The position numbers and the translations under genes are program-made. Shown one piece after another: positions 22,397 to 31,210 of a stretch of DNA of 44,217 nucleotides (position 1 is its first letter; every line of letters begins with the position of its first letter). Origin of the DNA: Corynebacterium phocae (lineage in GTDB: Bacteria > Actinomycetota > Actinomycetes > Mycobacteriales > Mycobacteriaceae); NCBI RefSeq assembly GCF_008693075.1, contig NZ_VXKJ01000002.1:1-44217 (forward strand). Direction: 5' to 3'. The notes under the pieces are model-generated. The model was not told the origin of the DNA and made no database searches. It worked only from the letters and a program-made list of their open reading frames with translations.

Positions 22397-22719
22397 TGTG
22401 GCTCTACCTCGTAGGGGCAATCTTGTGTGAGGTCGCCGCCACACTGGGTCTGCGCGCGGCCGCCGGAACCGGCAAACGCGCCTGGTTTATCCCCGTGGGC
22501 GGGGGATACGTGCTGTCTTTCTTCCTGCTCAGCCTGTCCCTGCGCGCCGGGATGCCGCTGGGGGTGTCCTACGGAATCTGGACAGCCACCGGCGTGGCGC
22601 TCACGGCGGTTATGGCCGCCGCGCTGTTCGCGGAGCGTTTCACGCGCCTGAAAATCCTGGGCGTGGCCCTTATCATCGTGGGCGTAGTGCTGGTGGAGAC
22701 GGGAATTCCCGGCCACTAG
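22393..22719 (+). CDS. SMR-family transporter subunit B
   Basis: A 108-aa SMR protein with four helices, E13 (AILCEVAATLGLRAA) and YGIWTATGVALT. It overlaps the upstream SMR gene by 4 nt (ATGA). Paired SMR genes usually form heterodimers inserted in opposite orientation. The operon ends 1 nt before the convergent acetolactate decarboxylase gene. Confidence 0.9.
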   Translation: MMWLYLVGAILCEVAATLGLRAAAGTGKRAWFIPVGGGYVLSFFLLSLSLRAGMPLGVSYGIWTATGVALTAVMAAALFAERFTRLKILGVALIIVGVVLVETGIPGH

Positions 22720-23436
22720 CTACTGGTGCTCCACCTTCTTGATGTCTTCGCTGAAATCCCGGTCCAGGTCCGCCTGGCTAAATTCCGGGGTCAGTGGCAG
22801 CCGCAATTTAAGGTCGGTGCACAGGCACAGCTCCACCGTGGCTTCTACCAGCTCGAAGTCCACCAGGTGGCCGCCCCATGTGCGGTCTTCGTTGATGACG
22901 TGCGCGTGGCAGCCGGCCACCGAAATCCCGGACTCGTACAGCGGAGTACGGAACCCGCCCACCGTGCCGGTGAAATTCTCCAGCCGCACCACGTCCTCGT
23001 TCTCGGTTGCCTCCACCATGGGGCGGTAGGGGCGGCGTTGCTGTTCCACCGTGCGCGCGCTGGCCCAGGCGAACCGCCCCCGGACGCGGAGCGCGTACAT
23101 GTAATTGGAGCTGAACTGGATTTCATCTACCGCAGCGGAAAACTCATCCCGGGTCATGGGGCCGGTGAACTGGCGGGTGATGTGGGGGACAAAGTTAGTC
23201 ACCACCGCGTACGGCGTCTTCTCCTCAAGCCCCGGCTGGGTGACCGCGCCATCGGAGCGCAGCCGGTAACACACCCCATCTAAAATCATCATTTCCCCGT
23301 CTAGACCGTTGAAAGTACCAAGCCCGAAGGAGCCGTGGCCAAGTAGTTCTCCCAAAGTCATATCGTCGTCATAGACGCCCTGGGTGAGTGCGGAAATAAG
23401 ACTGGTTTGAAAGATTTGGTGGCGTGTTACCTGCAT
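22720..23436 (-). CDS. budA: Alpha-acetolactate decarboxylase
   Basis: Converts alpha-acetolactate to acetoin, the second step from pyruvate toward acetoin/butanediol. The 238-aa protein has IFQTSLISALTQGVYDD at the start, GHGSFGLGTFNGLDGEMMILDG, and the zinc-binding GCHAHVINEDRTWGGHLVDFEL. Three histidines of the metal site are present, although the usual YHLH is CHAH. I use ATG 23436, not the longer frame, because the N-terminus then matches the family and a leaderless -10 lies 7 nt before it. Convergent with the SMR operon. Confidence 0.9.
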   Translation of the reverse strand: MQVTRHQIFQTSLISALTQGVYDDDMTLGELLGHGSFGLGTFNGLDGEMMILDGVCYRLRSDGAVTQPGLEEKTPYAVVTNFVPHITRQFTGPMTRDEFSAAVDEIQFSSNYMYALRVRGRFAWASARTVEQQRRPYRPMVEATENEDVVRLENFTGTVGGFRTPLYESGISVAGCHAHVINEDRTWGGHLVDFELVEATVELCLCTDLKLRLPLTPEFSQADLDRDFSEDIKKVEHQ

Positions 23437-23443
23437 AGCGCTT

Positions 23444-23449
23444 AGTGTA
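23444..23449 (-). promoter_or_regulatory. -10 box of acetolactate decarboxylase gene
   Basis: TACACT on the minus strand, 7 nt before ATG 23436; fits TAnAnT and a leaderless mRNA. Confidence 0.55.
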
Positions 23450-23625
23450 GTCCAATTGCCCCGGCGGTTTTCCATCCACCTGGGTGTACTAAATGGGGGC
23501 ATCCTTTCGTTTCCCGAGGGTAATCTACATCACGTTGGTTCCAATTTTTTAATTGAGGACTTATGTCAATGCGCTGGCGCTTTTCATCTTGTGGGATCAA
23601 AATGATGCTTCTGTATGGCCTTCCA

Positions 23626-23659
23626 GAAGTTAAGGCTACCCAAAGTGAGGCAACCCTAA
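23626..23659 (+). promoter_or_regulatory. Tandem DtxR-like boxes upstream of the hemin operon
   Basis: Two adjacent 19-mers (23626-23644 and 23641-23659) each match the DtxR consensus at 13/19. TATTATAGA (23662-23670), just downstream, could be the -10. The flanking gap (23437-23735) holds no gene. Iron repression by DtxR is well known for corynebacterial HtaA-type loci. Confidence 0.55.
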
Positions 23660-23735
23660 ACTATTATAGAAAGCTGTCAGTATTAACGCGCCCTGTAAAT
23701 TTCCTGCCGGCGCTCTAAAAGATGGAGAAGAACTC

Positions 23736-26090
23736 TTGGCTTCTGCTTTCCCAAAGTCCCGTACCGCAGTCCTTGCAATTACCGCAGCACTATTTTCTGG
23801 AACCGTAGCAGCGCCCACCGCTGTTGCTGAAGAAGGTGACCACCTGTTCTGGGGCATCCGCGCCTCCTTCAACGAGTACGTGGGCGGACACACCTGGGTC
23901 GGAGACGGCGCTGAACCCGCCACCCTCAACGACACCATCGGGTTTAACTTCAAGCTCCGCGAGCAAACCTACGACAAGGAAACCAAGCGCCTTGAAGCCC
24001 AGTTTGATGGCAAGGTCATCTACAAGCAGTACTGCGATGGCCAAAGCGGCAACGACCCGGAGTACAAGCTCAAGCACTGGTGCGCGCTGGACCTGACCAT
24101 GGAAAACCCCCGCGTAGTCATTGACGATGACCAGCCCAGCTACCTGGAAGCTACCGTCAAATCCCGGCAGTACTCCACCGGCCAGTTCTACCAGCCGGAA
24201 GAGCCGGTAAAGATTGTCAACCTCTACCCCCAGGCCGGTACCTATAACCAGGACGGCAACAAGATCAATTGGTCTGAAATCCCCTCCACCATCACCCACG
24301 AGGGCAACCTCATGATGTCCAACTTCTACGAGCCGGACGAGGGAATGGATCCAGTCCACCTCACCTACCACGGTGAGGGCGAAAACATCACTTCCAATGA
24401 CGTCTTGCGCACCCACCCCACCTACTGGGACTCCCCGGAAGACTTTGATAAAACCAGCCGCCTGTTTGACACCGGCGACTCCATCATCACCAGCGTCGCG
24501 GGGAAAGGTATCTACCTGCTGTCTGCCGATCTCAAGGAAATTGACTTCCTAGAAAGCGATATTGACCGCTACGGTGCCGCAGCATACGACGCCAAAACCA
24601 AGACCTTCTACTACGCCAACAATAAGAGCGATAAGCTCATGGCCGTTCCTGTCACCGTGGCTGGCCTGGGTGAACCCAAGGTAGTTACCTCTGGTCACGG
24701 CGAAATCCTGGCCCTTGGCGCGCACCCCAAGACCGGTGCGGTGGTAGCCATCACGCAGGACCCCAGTGAGGGGATCAAGGCGATGGCCGATGAGAAGCCT
24801 GCTCGCATGATTAGCCTTGTCAATGGTGAAGCACGTGTGGTTGAACTGCCGGGTTCCAACGATTTGCTTGGTGTGCAGCTTGGCGAATATTCGCCCACCG
24901 CCTACCGCTTTGGGTTTGACAATGATCAGATCCGCGAAATGCTGCCCATGGACGACGGCACCTTCGTCTTCGTTCCAAGCTCTAATCCCAGCGATGCGGA
25001 AGAAGGGAAAGAAATCCATGACGTCATGGTGTCCATCAAGCCGGATGCTACCGAGGGTGCTGATGCCGCCAAATACATGCCGGGATCCCGCCACGACCAA
25101 ACTACTTACTACGGCCAGGTCATCACCAACGGCAAGCGTATTATCCGGGCTAACGCACTGCCTGGGGAAGATACGTCTTACGCGGAGATGTTGGAATACA
25201 ACGACCGCGACGTGGAAATCAAGGTCGCTCATAAGCTCTTGGAGCAAGCCCCGGGCTGGGGTGGTGGCACCTTTGACACCGATGGCACGGCAGTCTACCT
25301 GAGCGGTATGACCGGCAAGCTGACCTGGATTAATCCGGAGACCTTCGAGATCACTAAGACTGCCGCCGTTCCGGACGGTCGCGGAGTTGAAGAGCACGCG
25401 CACGGCCCGGTTATTGCCCGTAAAGACGGCACCATCTACACGCCTACCCTCAACCGCGGCCGCGGGGATTACCGCGAGCACTACGTTCTGCGTCGTCTGA
25501 TCAACCTGAGCACCTTTGTGCCTTCCGAAAATGCCGGAAAGGGTATTGAGGAGCTCAAGAAGCTGGCGGCCGTTGAGCTAGCAAAGCGCAAGGTCGAACA
25601 GGCTGAGAAGAAGGTTCAGGAAGCTGAGGCCGCTGGTGACAGTGCAGCCGTGGAGACCGCGAAGGCCGCGCTTGCCGATGCCCGGAAGGAACTGTCCACC
25701 GCCAAGTGCGAGCTTGACCCCGATGATTGCGACGGCTCAGATACCGGTGGAACGATGCCGTCTTCCCCGGCTCCCGCTCCAGCGCCGAGCATGCCCGCTC
25801 CAGCACCGTCTCCAGCGCCGTCTGACCCGGCTCCGGCCCCAGCGCCGAGCATGCCCGCTCCAGCGCCGTCTTCCCCTGCTCCGGCACCGAGCATGCCCGC
25901 TCCCGCACCGAGCGAAAAGCCAAAAGACAACAGCTCAATCGCTGATAAGGACCAAAATAAGGCCCTGGCCTACGGCTTCGGCGCAGCGTTTGGTGCATTC
26001 GGCATCCTCGGCATGATTGTGGCACTTGCGCTTGGCCCGCTGAAGGCGTTCATCTTCAACTCTCCGTTCAAGCATCTCCTCGGTCTCTAA
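23736..26090 (+). CDS. HtaA-domain hemin-binding surface protein with propeller-like region
   Basis: A 784-aa cell-surface protein. It has a signal peptide (1-31, cut after TAVA) and an HtaA conserved region (about 35-195: LFWGIRASFNEYVGGHTW, with paired cysteines YCDG/HWCAL), which binds hemin in corynebacteria. Next comes a large strand-rich region (about 210-600) like a beta-propeller, a coiled coil (about 605-660), a Pro/Ala/Ser linker built of PAPAPSM-type repeats (about 670-725), one membrane helix (about 738-760) and a basic tail. TTG 23736 is placed by GGAGAAG 5 nt upstream. First gene of a three-gene operon behind DtxR-like boxes. The C. diphtheriae ChtC-CirA locus is comparable in kind. 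Confidence 0.85.
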   Translation: MASAFPKSRTAVLAITAALFSGTVAAPTAVAEEGDHLFWGIRASFNEYVGGHTWVGDGAEPATLNDTIGFNFKLREQTYDKETKRLEAQFDGKVIYKQYCDGQSGNDPEYKLKHWCALDLTMENPRVVIDDDQPSYLEATVKSRQYSTGQFYQPEEPVKIVNLYPQAGTYNQDGNKINWSEIPSTITHEGNLMMSNFYEPDEGMDPVHLTYHGEGENITSNDVLRTHPTYWDSPEDFDKTSRLFDTGDSIITSVAGKGIYLLSADLKEIDFLESDIDRYGAAAYDAKTKTFYYANNKSDKLMAVPVTVAGLGEPKVVTSGHGEILALGAHPKTGAVVAITQDPSEGIKAMADEKPARMISLVNGEARVVELPGSNDLLGVQLGEYSPTAYRFGFDNDQIREMLPMDDGTFVFVPSSNPSDAEEGKEIHDVMVSIKPDATEGADAAKYMPGSRHDQTTYYGQVITNGKRIIRANALPGEDTSYAEMLEYNDRDVEIKVAHKLLEQAPGWGGGTFDTDGTAVYLSGMTGKLTWINPETFEITKTAAVPDGRGVEEHAHGPVIARKDGTIYTPTLNRGRGDYREHYVLRRLINLSTFVPSENAGKGIEELKKLAAVELAKRKVEQAEKKVQEAEAAGDSAAVETAKAALADARKELSTAKCELDPDDCDGSDTGGTMPSSPAPAPAPSMPAPAPSPAPSDPAPAPAPSMPAPAPSSPAPAPSMPAPAPSEKPKDNSSIADKDQNKALAYGFGAAFGAFGILGMIVALALGPLKAFIFNSPFKHLLGL

Positions 26091-26111
26091 TTCTGTAGAA
26101 GGAAAAATATT

Positions 26112-27239
26112 ATGACTTACCGCTTTGGCCCCAAAGCAATCGCTATCGCCGCTAGCCTGGCGGTGGCAACTGCCACCGCAACCATCCCGGCAACTGTTCC
26201 GGTCGCGGCGGCGGTTGGTGAAACCAACGACGCCATGCCCCATGGCCTCTACGTTCAACCTTCCCCGGAAGGAGAGGAATTCTGGAAGGAATTCAAGACT
26301 TTCCAAACTATCTCCCTGGCACGCCACACCTTCCACACGGCAGCTCGCAAGGCGCGCTACGACCTTGATGCCCCTGATGAGTACTACAGGACGCTTTATG
26401 ACGTCCACGAGCGGTCGGAGTACGCGTGCTACATCGCCAAAGCGCGCATGGGTCTGGCTTTGCTCAAGTACGAGGGTAACGAGGCAGCTCAGGGTATTGA
26501 CACCGCAAAGGTCGGCCTTGACCTAGCTGAGTCTGAAAAGGCTTACCCTCTGCTCAAGGAAGCGGAGAGTGAGGCCTTCAAGATGGCTCTAGCTTCCGAT
26601 GACAGTGACCCCCACCGCAAGGCTAAGAACTACCGCCATCAGGTATTCCAAGAAGGCAGCGGCAAGCTCAATGATTACATCCAAATCCTAAAGGGCGAGG
26701 ATAAGCGGGCTTTGCTTGAGTACGACCCATACGCGGTAATCGATTGGGGAATCCCGGAGGGCTGGTTTGAAAAGGCCGTCGAGGTCGTTGATCCGACTCC
26801 GGAAGCGCTGGCACTCACAGTGACCAAAGCAGACGGTGACTACGTTGATTTGAAGAAGCTTGTCGCTGATTCCGCAGCGAACAAAGAAAGCCTGGATGAA
26901 GCCATCAGTGCGATGAAACCAGGCGACGGTCACGGACATGGCCACGGCCATGGAACTCCTCCTGCCGACTCAGATGAGCCCAAGCAGGAAGAGCCCAAGG
27001 TCGAGGATCCTAAGCAGGAGGATCCTAATGTCGAGGACCCCAAGCAAGAAGATCCTAAGCAGGAGGATCCCAAGCAGGAAGATCCTAAGCCTGAAACGGG
27101 AAGCATGAAGGAAATCCTCGGCTCCCACGAGATCGTGTTGCTCCTCGGCTCCCTCTTGGGAAGCCTCGGGCTGGTGTCACTGCTAGTTAGTGCCGCGCAA
27201 CGTGGATTCGCTCGTTTCCACTTCCCAGCTGGCTTCTAA
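26112..27239 (+). CDS. Surface protein with one helical repeat domain and His-rich linker
   Basis: A 375-aa protein with a signal peptide (1-36). One helical domain (about 50-265) begins FWKEFKTFQTISLARHTFHTAA and contains ALLKYEGNEAAQGIDTAKVG and DPYAVIDWGIPEGWF. Then come HGHGHGHG (274-281), an acidic KQEDP-repeat linker (about 290-328) and a membrane helix with short basic tail. The domain recurs four times in the next gene. The family is not recognised, but its place behind an HtaA protein points to iron or hemin capture; the His run could bind metal or heme. AAGGAAA precedes ATG 26112, 21 nt after the previous stop. May correspond to CirA of C. diphtheriae (inference from context). Confidence 0.8.
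   Translation: MTYRFGPKAIAIAASLAVATATATIPATVPVAAAVGETNDAMPHGLYVQPSPEGEEFWKEFKTFQTISLARHTFHTAARKARYDLDAPDEYYRTLYDVHERSEYACYIAKARMGLALLKYEGNEAAQGIDTAKVGLDLAESEKAYPLLKEAESEAFKMALASDDSDPHRKAKNYRHQVFQEGSGKLNDYIQILKGEDKRALLEYDPYAVIDWGIPEGWFEKAVEVVDPTPEALALTVTKADGDYVDLKKLVADSAANKESLDEAISAMKPGDGHGHGHGHGTPPADSDEPKQEEPKVEDPKQEDPNVEDPKQEDPKQEDPKQEDPKPETGSMKEILGSHEIVLLLGSLLGSLGLVSLLVSAAQRGFARFHFPAGF
26971..27095 (+). repeat. Coding repeats for the KQEDP linker
   Basis: Units of about 15 bp built on AAGCAGGAGGATCCTAAG encode (K/V)(Q/E)(E/D)DP pentapeptides. Copy number is likely to vary by slippage without changing frame. Confidence 0.75.
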
Positions 27240-27260
27240 CAGCTAAATCTATCTCTTCTT

Positions 27261-27281
27261 AGCGGGGCCCACGGTCCCGCT
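27261..27281 (+). other. Intercistronic hairpin
   Basis: AGCGGGGCC and GGTCCCGCT form a 9-bp stem (one G-U) with a CAC loop, in the 70-base gap between the second and third genes. There is no T-run, so it may be an RNA processing or stability element that sets relative expression. Confidence 0.45.
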
Positions 27282-27309
27282 TCCATAAAAACAAAGAAAA
27301 GGAACATTT

Positions 27310-30300
27310 ATGTCCTCTCGAATAAGCGCACGTGCGCTGGCGTTGACCACTGGTCTCGCCATAGCTTCTACCTCCATCGTCGTCCCGCAGTTTATGGGTA
27401 ACGTCCCCTCAGTTTCCGCTGCCACGATATCCAATGAGGATTTGGAGAAGTACACTTTTGTTAAGTCCGAGAACCGGAATGAAGATTTCATCGCGGATTT
27501 CAAGCGTTATGAAGCTGTGGCTCTTATGCGCGAGGTATATCACGAAGCTACCAAGAATAACTATTACAGCGGCGAGGGAATTACTCCTGCCATGAGGACG
27601 GCTGCTGAGCGTGAACTGCAGATTGCTGATGCTCGTCAAGCGATTCTGCTTCTTGCCCTTGAAGGCAACAAGGATGCTCAGAAGATCGATGTCACCAAGA
27701 TTGGTAAAGAACGGCAGACTATTGAGACCGCTAAGCGGCTTATTGATGCAGCGAAGTCGGAATTTAGCAAGTTCAGTGATGTTCCGAATGAGGAACATCG
27801 CGGTTACGTCTTTGATCGTGCATCAGATGGTCTCGATATTTGGCTAAACGCAGATGAAACTAATGGACAAAATTCCTACTACGGAACCCCTATCGATGAT
27901 GAGCCCTTCGCAGTATACGACCATGGTATCAATGAGGAGAGGTTCATTACCGAGACTATGGAAAAGATTGCCCCTCCAGTGGACCTCGAGGTGGTAAAAG
28001 CAGCCGCCAATGGCGATTTCGATAACGGCGAGTTGGCTTCAGCTGTAGCTGCTAACAAGACAAAGCTGGATGAGGCATATGGTGCGCAAGAATCCACCAC
28101 CGCTCCAGAGCCATCAGAGTCGGAGACCGTTACCCCTGGAAATCCAGGATCCGACGAGGAATGTGTGCCTACAGGTGCTGGCACATCACCGTCTGAGCTG
28201 AGCGCCCCCGACCGTATCGCAGTTGCTGAAAACGCTCAGATTGACAAGGCTTTCCTACCGGAATTCAAAAAGTTTGAAGCTGTGTCATTCGCACGCGAAC
28301 TGTACAAGAAGGCTTACGATAAGGACTATTATTCTCCAGATTCCTCGTGGCCCTATGTTCGCGCTGATGATCGTGAGCTATCCGGTAAGTATGCGAGTCT
28401 GGCCCAAGCACGTCAGGCTCTGGCGCTGTTGGCATACGAAGGAAACGCCGAGGCCAAGGAGTTGAACCTCGAAAAGGTTGCCGTTGATGCCAACACCACA
28501 GTAAAGGCGGAAGAAATCCTGAGTCCTGCTGCGGCGGATGCCCGTAGCGCGTACTGGGAATCGAATAGTCCGTTGACGGAGCGCCGACATGAGGTGTTCT
28601 CCAATGGTCTAGACGCGCTGAAGACATGGAATGCAGCTGGCGCGGGTGCCGCGTTAAAGGATAATCCGTTCAGCGTCATTAATCTGGGTGTTGACCAGAA
28701 GTACGTTGACCAGGCGAAGCAGGAGCTAGAGGTGCCAGCAGAGGCTGAGAACCTTTCGGTTGCTGTGAAAGAGTCGGACGGCTCTATTGATGATTCAAAG
28801 ATTGGCGAGGTTGCGGCTGCTAACAAGAAAGCGTTGACTAATGCTTTCGGTGGCGTTCCTTGTGAGGGCTCGGAGCCAGCTCCGGAGGAACCAGCAGGCC
28901 CTAATCAGCCGGTAGACGATGACTCGCTTTACTACGCCGAAGAAGATGAGCGTATTTGGGTGACTCCAGATGATGCCAAGCAGGCTTACCGGTCGGACTT
29001 CAAGACTTTCGAGGCTATCGCGGATCTACGTGAGGCCTATGCTAACGCCGTCCAGAAAGCGAATAAGGACGACAGTCTGCAGGCAGCTGAGAGGTTGAGC
29101 CAGCGGGAAGCTGATCTAGCGTACTCTCGCTTGGCTCTAGCCATCCTGAAGATGGAGGGTTTCGAGGAGGACGTCTACGATATTGACGCTACTGCTTTCA
29201 CCTCCAACATTGATCAGGCGGAGAAGACGCTCGTTCTGTTGAAGAAGTATGAAGATAAGGCCAAGAGATTGGTCAACCTGATCCAGTTTAATCCTGCTAG
29301 TCCTAAGCAAGCGGAGAAAAAGCGCCGCGCGGAGGTGTTCGAGGTTGCGGTGAGGGCCTTGGAAAAGCAGATTGATGATTTGAAGGCTGGTGATGGCAAC
29401 GAACTTAAAGATGCGCCGTTTGCTGTTGTTGACCGTGGCACCACGCCGGAGTCGTTGACTGAAGCTCTGAAACAGGTCTTGCCGCCGGTTGCGGCTAAGC
29501 AGCTGAAGGTATCCTCCCCTGCGCAAACTTCAGACGCCGATGCCGTCTCTAACGCGTCTGCACTCGAGGCCGCTTTCGGCCCGCTCGGCACCGAGGCAGA
29601 GGAGCCTTCTACTCCTGAGTCTTCTACGCCTGAGTCTTCTACGCCTGAGTCCTCTACGCCCGAGTCGCCTGCTCCGTCGCCTGAGCCTTCTACGCCTGAG
29701 TCCTCAACTCCTGAGTCTTCTACGCCTGAGTCCTCTACGCCCGAGTCGCCTGCTCCGTCTCCTGAGCCTTCCTCTCCCGAGTCCTCAACCCCTGAGCCTT
29801 CTACTCCTGAGTCCTCAACCCCTGAGCCTTCTACTCCTGAGTCCTCAACCCCTGAGCCTTCTACGCCTGAAACTTCCACTCCTGAGTCCGACGACACTGA
29901 TGATGAGTGCGTTCCTGCTGACAGCGCTGCTGAGTTGAGTGCTCCGGACCGTATCGCGGTTGCTGAGGGCGCTCAGGTCAACGACGCGTTCTTGGCTGAG
30001 TTCAAGAAGTTTGAAGCAGTGTCATTTGCCCGGGAAATCATCGCTTTGGCGTTTGAGAAAGATTACTTGGACCCGAAGACCCCTTACCCGTACCCACTTG
30101 CTAACCAACGTGCGAAGGCTGATGAGTATGCTGCTCTATCCAATGCTCGCCAGGCACTAGCGTTGCTGGCGTACGAGGGTAATGCGGAGGCGCAGGCTTT
30201 GGATGTGTCTAAGATTGGGCACGACGCCGATGTCACCGCTAAAGCGCAGGAGCTTCTGCAGACCCCTGCCGATGAGGCCCGTCGCAGGGCGCTTTCGGAA

Positions 30301-31140
30301 AACAATGACCAGACGGAGCGTCGATACCAGGTCTTTTCTCAGGGACTAGATGCGCTAAAGGCATGGAATGGTGCTGATGAAGGGGCTGCGCTGAAGGATC
30401 CGGTATTCGGTGTTGTCAACCTTGGCGTGGCGGAGAAGTTCGTTACCAAGGCCAAAGATGAGATCAAGGCACCGGCAGAAGCTGAAAGCCTAGTTGTCAC
30501 CGCCGTTGGAGACGATAAGTCTGTGGATGAGGATCAGTTCGCAGCGGACTCCAAGGCAAACAAGGGCAAGTTGGACAAGGCCTTTGAGCCGGAGATCTGC
30601 GAGTCGCCGTCGCCTGAGCCTTCCGCTCCGGAGACCAGCACTCCCGAGCCTTCTACTCCTGAGACCAGCACTCCAGAGTCTTCTACTCCTGAGACCAGCA
30701 CTCCAGAGTCTTCCACTCCCGAGCCTTCCGCTCCGGAAACCACGACTCCGGAGGCGTCTGCTCCTGAGTCCAGCACTCCAGAGTCTTCCACTCCGGAGAC
30801 CACCACTCCGGAGGCGTCTGCTCCTGAGACCAGCACTCCAGAGTCTTCCGCTCCTGAGACCTCAACTCCCGAGGCGTCTGCTCCTGAGACCACCACTCCG
30901 GAGACCACCACTCCTAAGCCTTCGACCCCTGAAGATCCAGCGGACAAGCCGGATTTCCACGATGAAATCAAGGAGTACCAACTCCCCATCATCCTTGGGT
31001 CGATTATCGGTTCCATCGGTGCCATCGGCCTGGGAATCGTCCTGCTGAAGACAATGTTTGGCGGCATCTTGAACGGTACTGGCTTTGCCGGTGGCGTGAT
31101 GAGGCTGCCGCAGCTGATTGCCAGCTTCTTCCGCCGTTAA
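27310..31140 (+). CDS. Giant surface protein with four helical repeat domains and STPE linkers
   Basis: A 1276-aa protein with a signal peptide (1-38). Four copies of the domain seen once in the previous gene lie at about 58-257, 312-520, 559-757 and 891-1096. Each starts (D/E)FKxFEAVxxxRE, has ARQALALLAYEGNAEA near its middle and PFxVxxxG late. Copies 2 and 4 are closest and are each framed by cysteines (ECVP before; PCEGS or EICES after), so each may be closed by a disulfide. Linkers at 766-860 and 1098-1212 are runs of STPES/APETS pentapeptides, as in wall-spanning stalks. A membrane helix (about 1223-1255) and a basic tail end the protein. AAGGAAC precedes ATG 27310. Function unknown; iron/hemin uptake suggested by operon. 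Confidence 0.82.
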   Translation: MSSRISARALALTTGLAIASTSIVVPQFMGNVPSVSAATISNEDLEKYTFVKSENRNEDFIADFKRYEAVALMREVYHEATKNNYYSGEGITPAMRTAAERELQIADARQAILLLALEGNKDAQKIDVTKIGKERQTIETAKRLIDAAKSEFSKFSDVPNEEHRGYVFDRASDGLDIWLNADETNGQNSYYGTPIDDEPFAVYDHGINEERFITETMEKIAPPVDLEVVKAAANGDFDNGELASAVAANKTKLDEAYGAQESTTAPEPSESETVTPGNPGSDEECVPTGAGTSPSELSAPDRIAVAENAQIDKAFLPEFKKFEAVSFARELYKKAYDKDYYSPDSSWPYVRADDRELSGKYASLAQARQALALLAYEGNAEAKELNLEKVAVDANTTVKAEEILSPAAADARSAYWESNSPLTERRHEVFSNGLDALKTWNAAGAGAALKDNPFSVINLGVDQKYVDQAKQELEVPAEAENLSVAVKESDGSIDDSKIGEVAAANKKALTNAFGGVPCEGSEPAPEEPAGPNQPVDDDSLYYAEEDERIWVTPDDAKQAYRSDFKTFEAIADLREAYANAVQKANKDDSLQAAERLSQREADLAYSRLALAILKMEGFEEDVYDIDATAFTSNIDQAEKTLVLLKKYEDKAKRLVNLIQFNPASPKQAEKKRRAEVFEVAVRALEKQIDDLKAGDGNELKDAPFAVVDRGTTPESLTEALKQVLPPVAAKQLKVSSPAQTSDADAVSNASALEAAFGPLGTEAEEPSTPESSTPESSTPESSTPESPAPSPEPSTPESSTPESSTPESSTPESPAPSPEPSSPESSTPEPSTPESSTPEPSTPESSTPEPSTPETSTPESDDTDDECVPADSAAELSAPDRIAVAEGAQVNDAFLAEFKKFEAVSFAREIIALAFEKDYLDPKTPYPYPLANQRAKADEYAALSNARQALALLAYEGNAEAQALDVSKIGHDADVTAKAQELLQTPADEARRRALSENNDQTERRYQVFSQGLDALKAWNGADEGAALKDPVFGVVNLGVAEKFVTKAKDEIKAPAEAESLVVTAVGDDKSVDEDQFAADSKANKGKLDKAFEPEICESPSPEPSAPETSTPEPSTPETSTPESSTPETSTPESSTPEPSAPETTTPEASAPESSTPESSTPETTTPEASAPETSTPESSAPETSTPEASAPETTTPETTTPKPSTPEDPADKPDFHDEIKEYQLPIILGSIIGSIGAIGLGIVLLKTMFGGILNGTGFAGGVMRLPQLIASFFRR
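29605..29889 (+). repeat. First STPES-coding repeat tract
   Basis: About 285 bases of 15-bp units (TCTACGCCTGAGTCT type) encode STPES repeats interrupted by PAPSPEP. A 75-90 bp higher-order block appears twice (29644 onward and 29713 onward). Confidence 0.85.
30601..30945 (+). repeat. Second STPES/APETS-coding repeat tract
   Basis: About 345 bases of 15-bp units (ACTCCAGAGTCTTCC and GCTCCTGAGACC types) encode the stalk between domain 4 and the membrane anchor. Confidence 0.85.
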
Positions 31141-31154
31141 GCCTTTAAGGCGCT

Positions 31155-31202
31155 AAAACCCGCCGCCGTCAAACCTCATGGAGGTTGACCGCGGCGGGTT
31201 TT
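31155..31202 (+). terminator. Terminator of the hemin-surface operon
   Basis: AAAACCCGCCGC...GTCAA pairs with TTGAC...GCGGCGGGTTTT around a short inner CCTC/GAGG stem. It follows the stop at 31140 and has A-runs and T-runs on opposite sides, so it may work for the convergent PrsW-like gene too. Confidence 0.88.
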
Positions 31203-31210
31203 CGTATGCC

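Noticed and set aside
24549..25481. 310-aa open frame antisense to the HtaA-domain gene
   Set aside because: It mirrors the codon structure of the strong plus-strand gene, has no ribosome-binding site and no domain features.
29214..29897. 227-aa antisense frame rich in SGVEDSGVE repeats
   Set aside because: It is the reverse reading of the STPES-coding repeats, not a gene.
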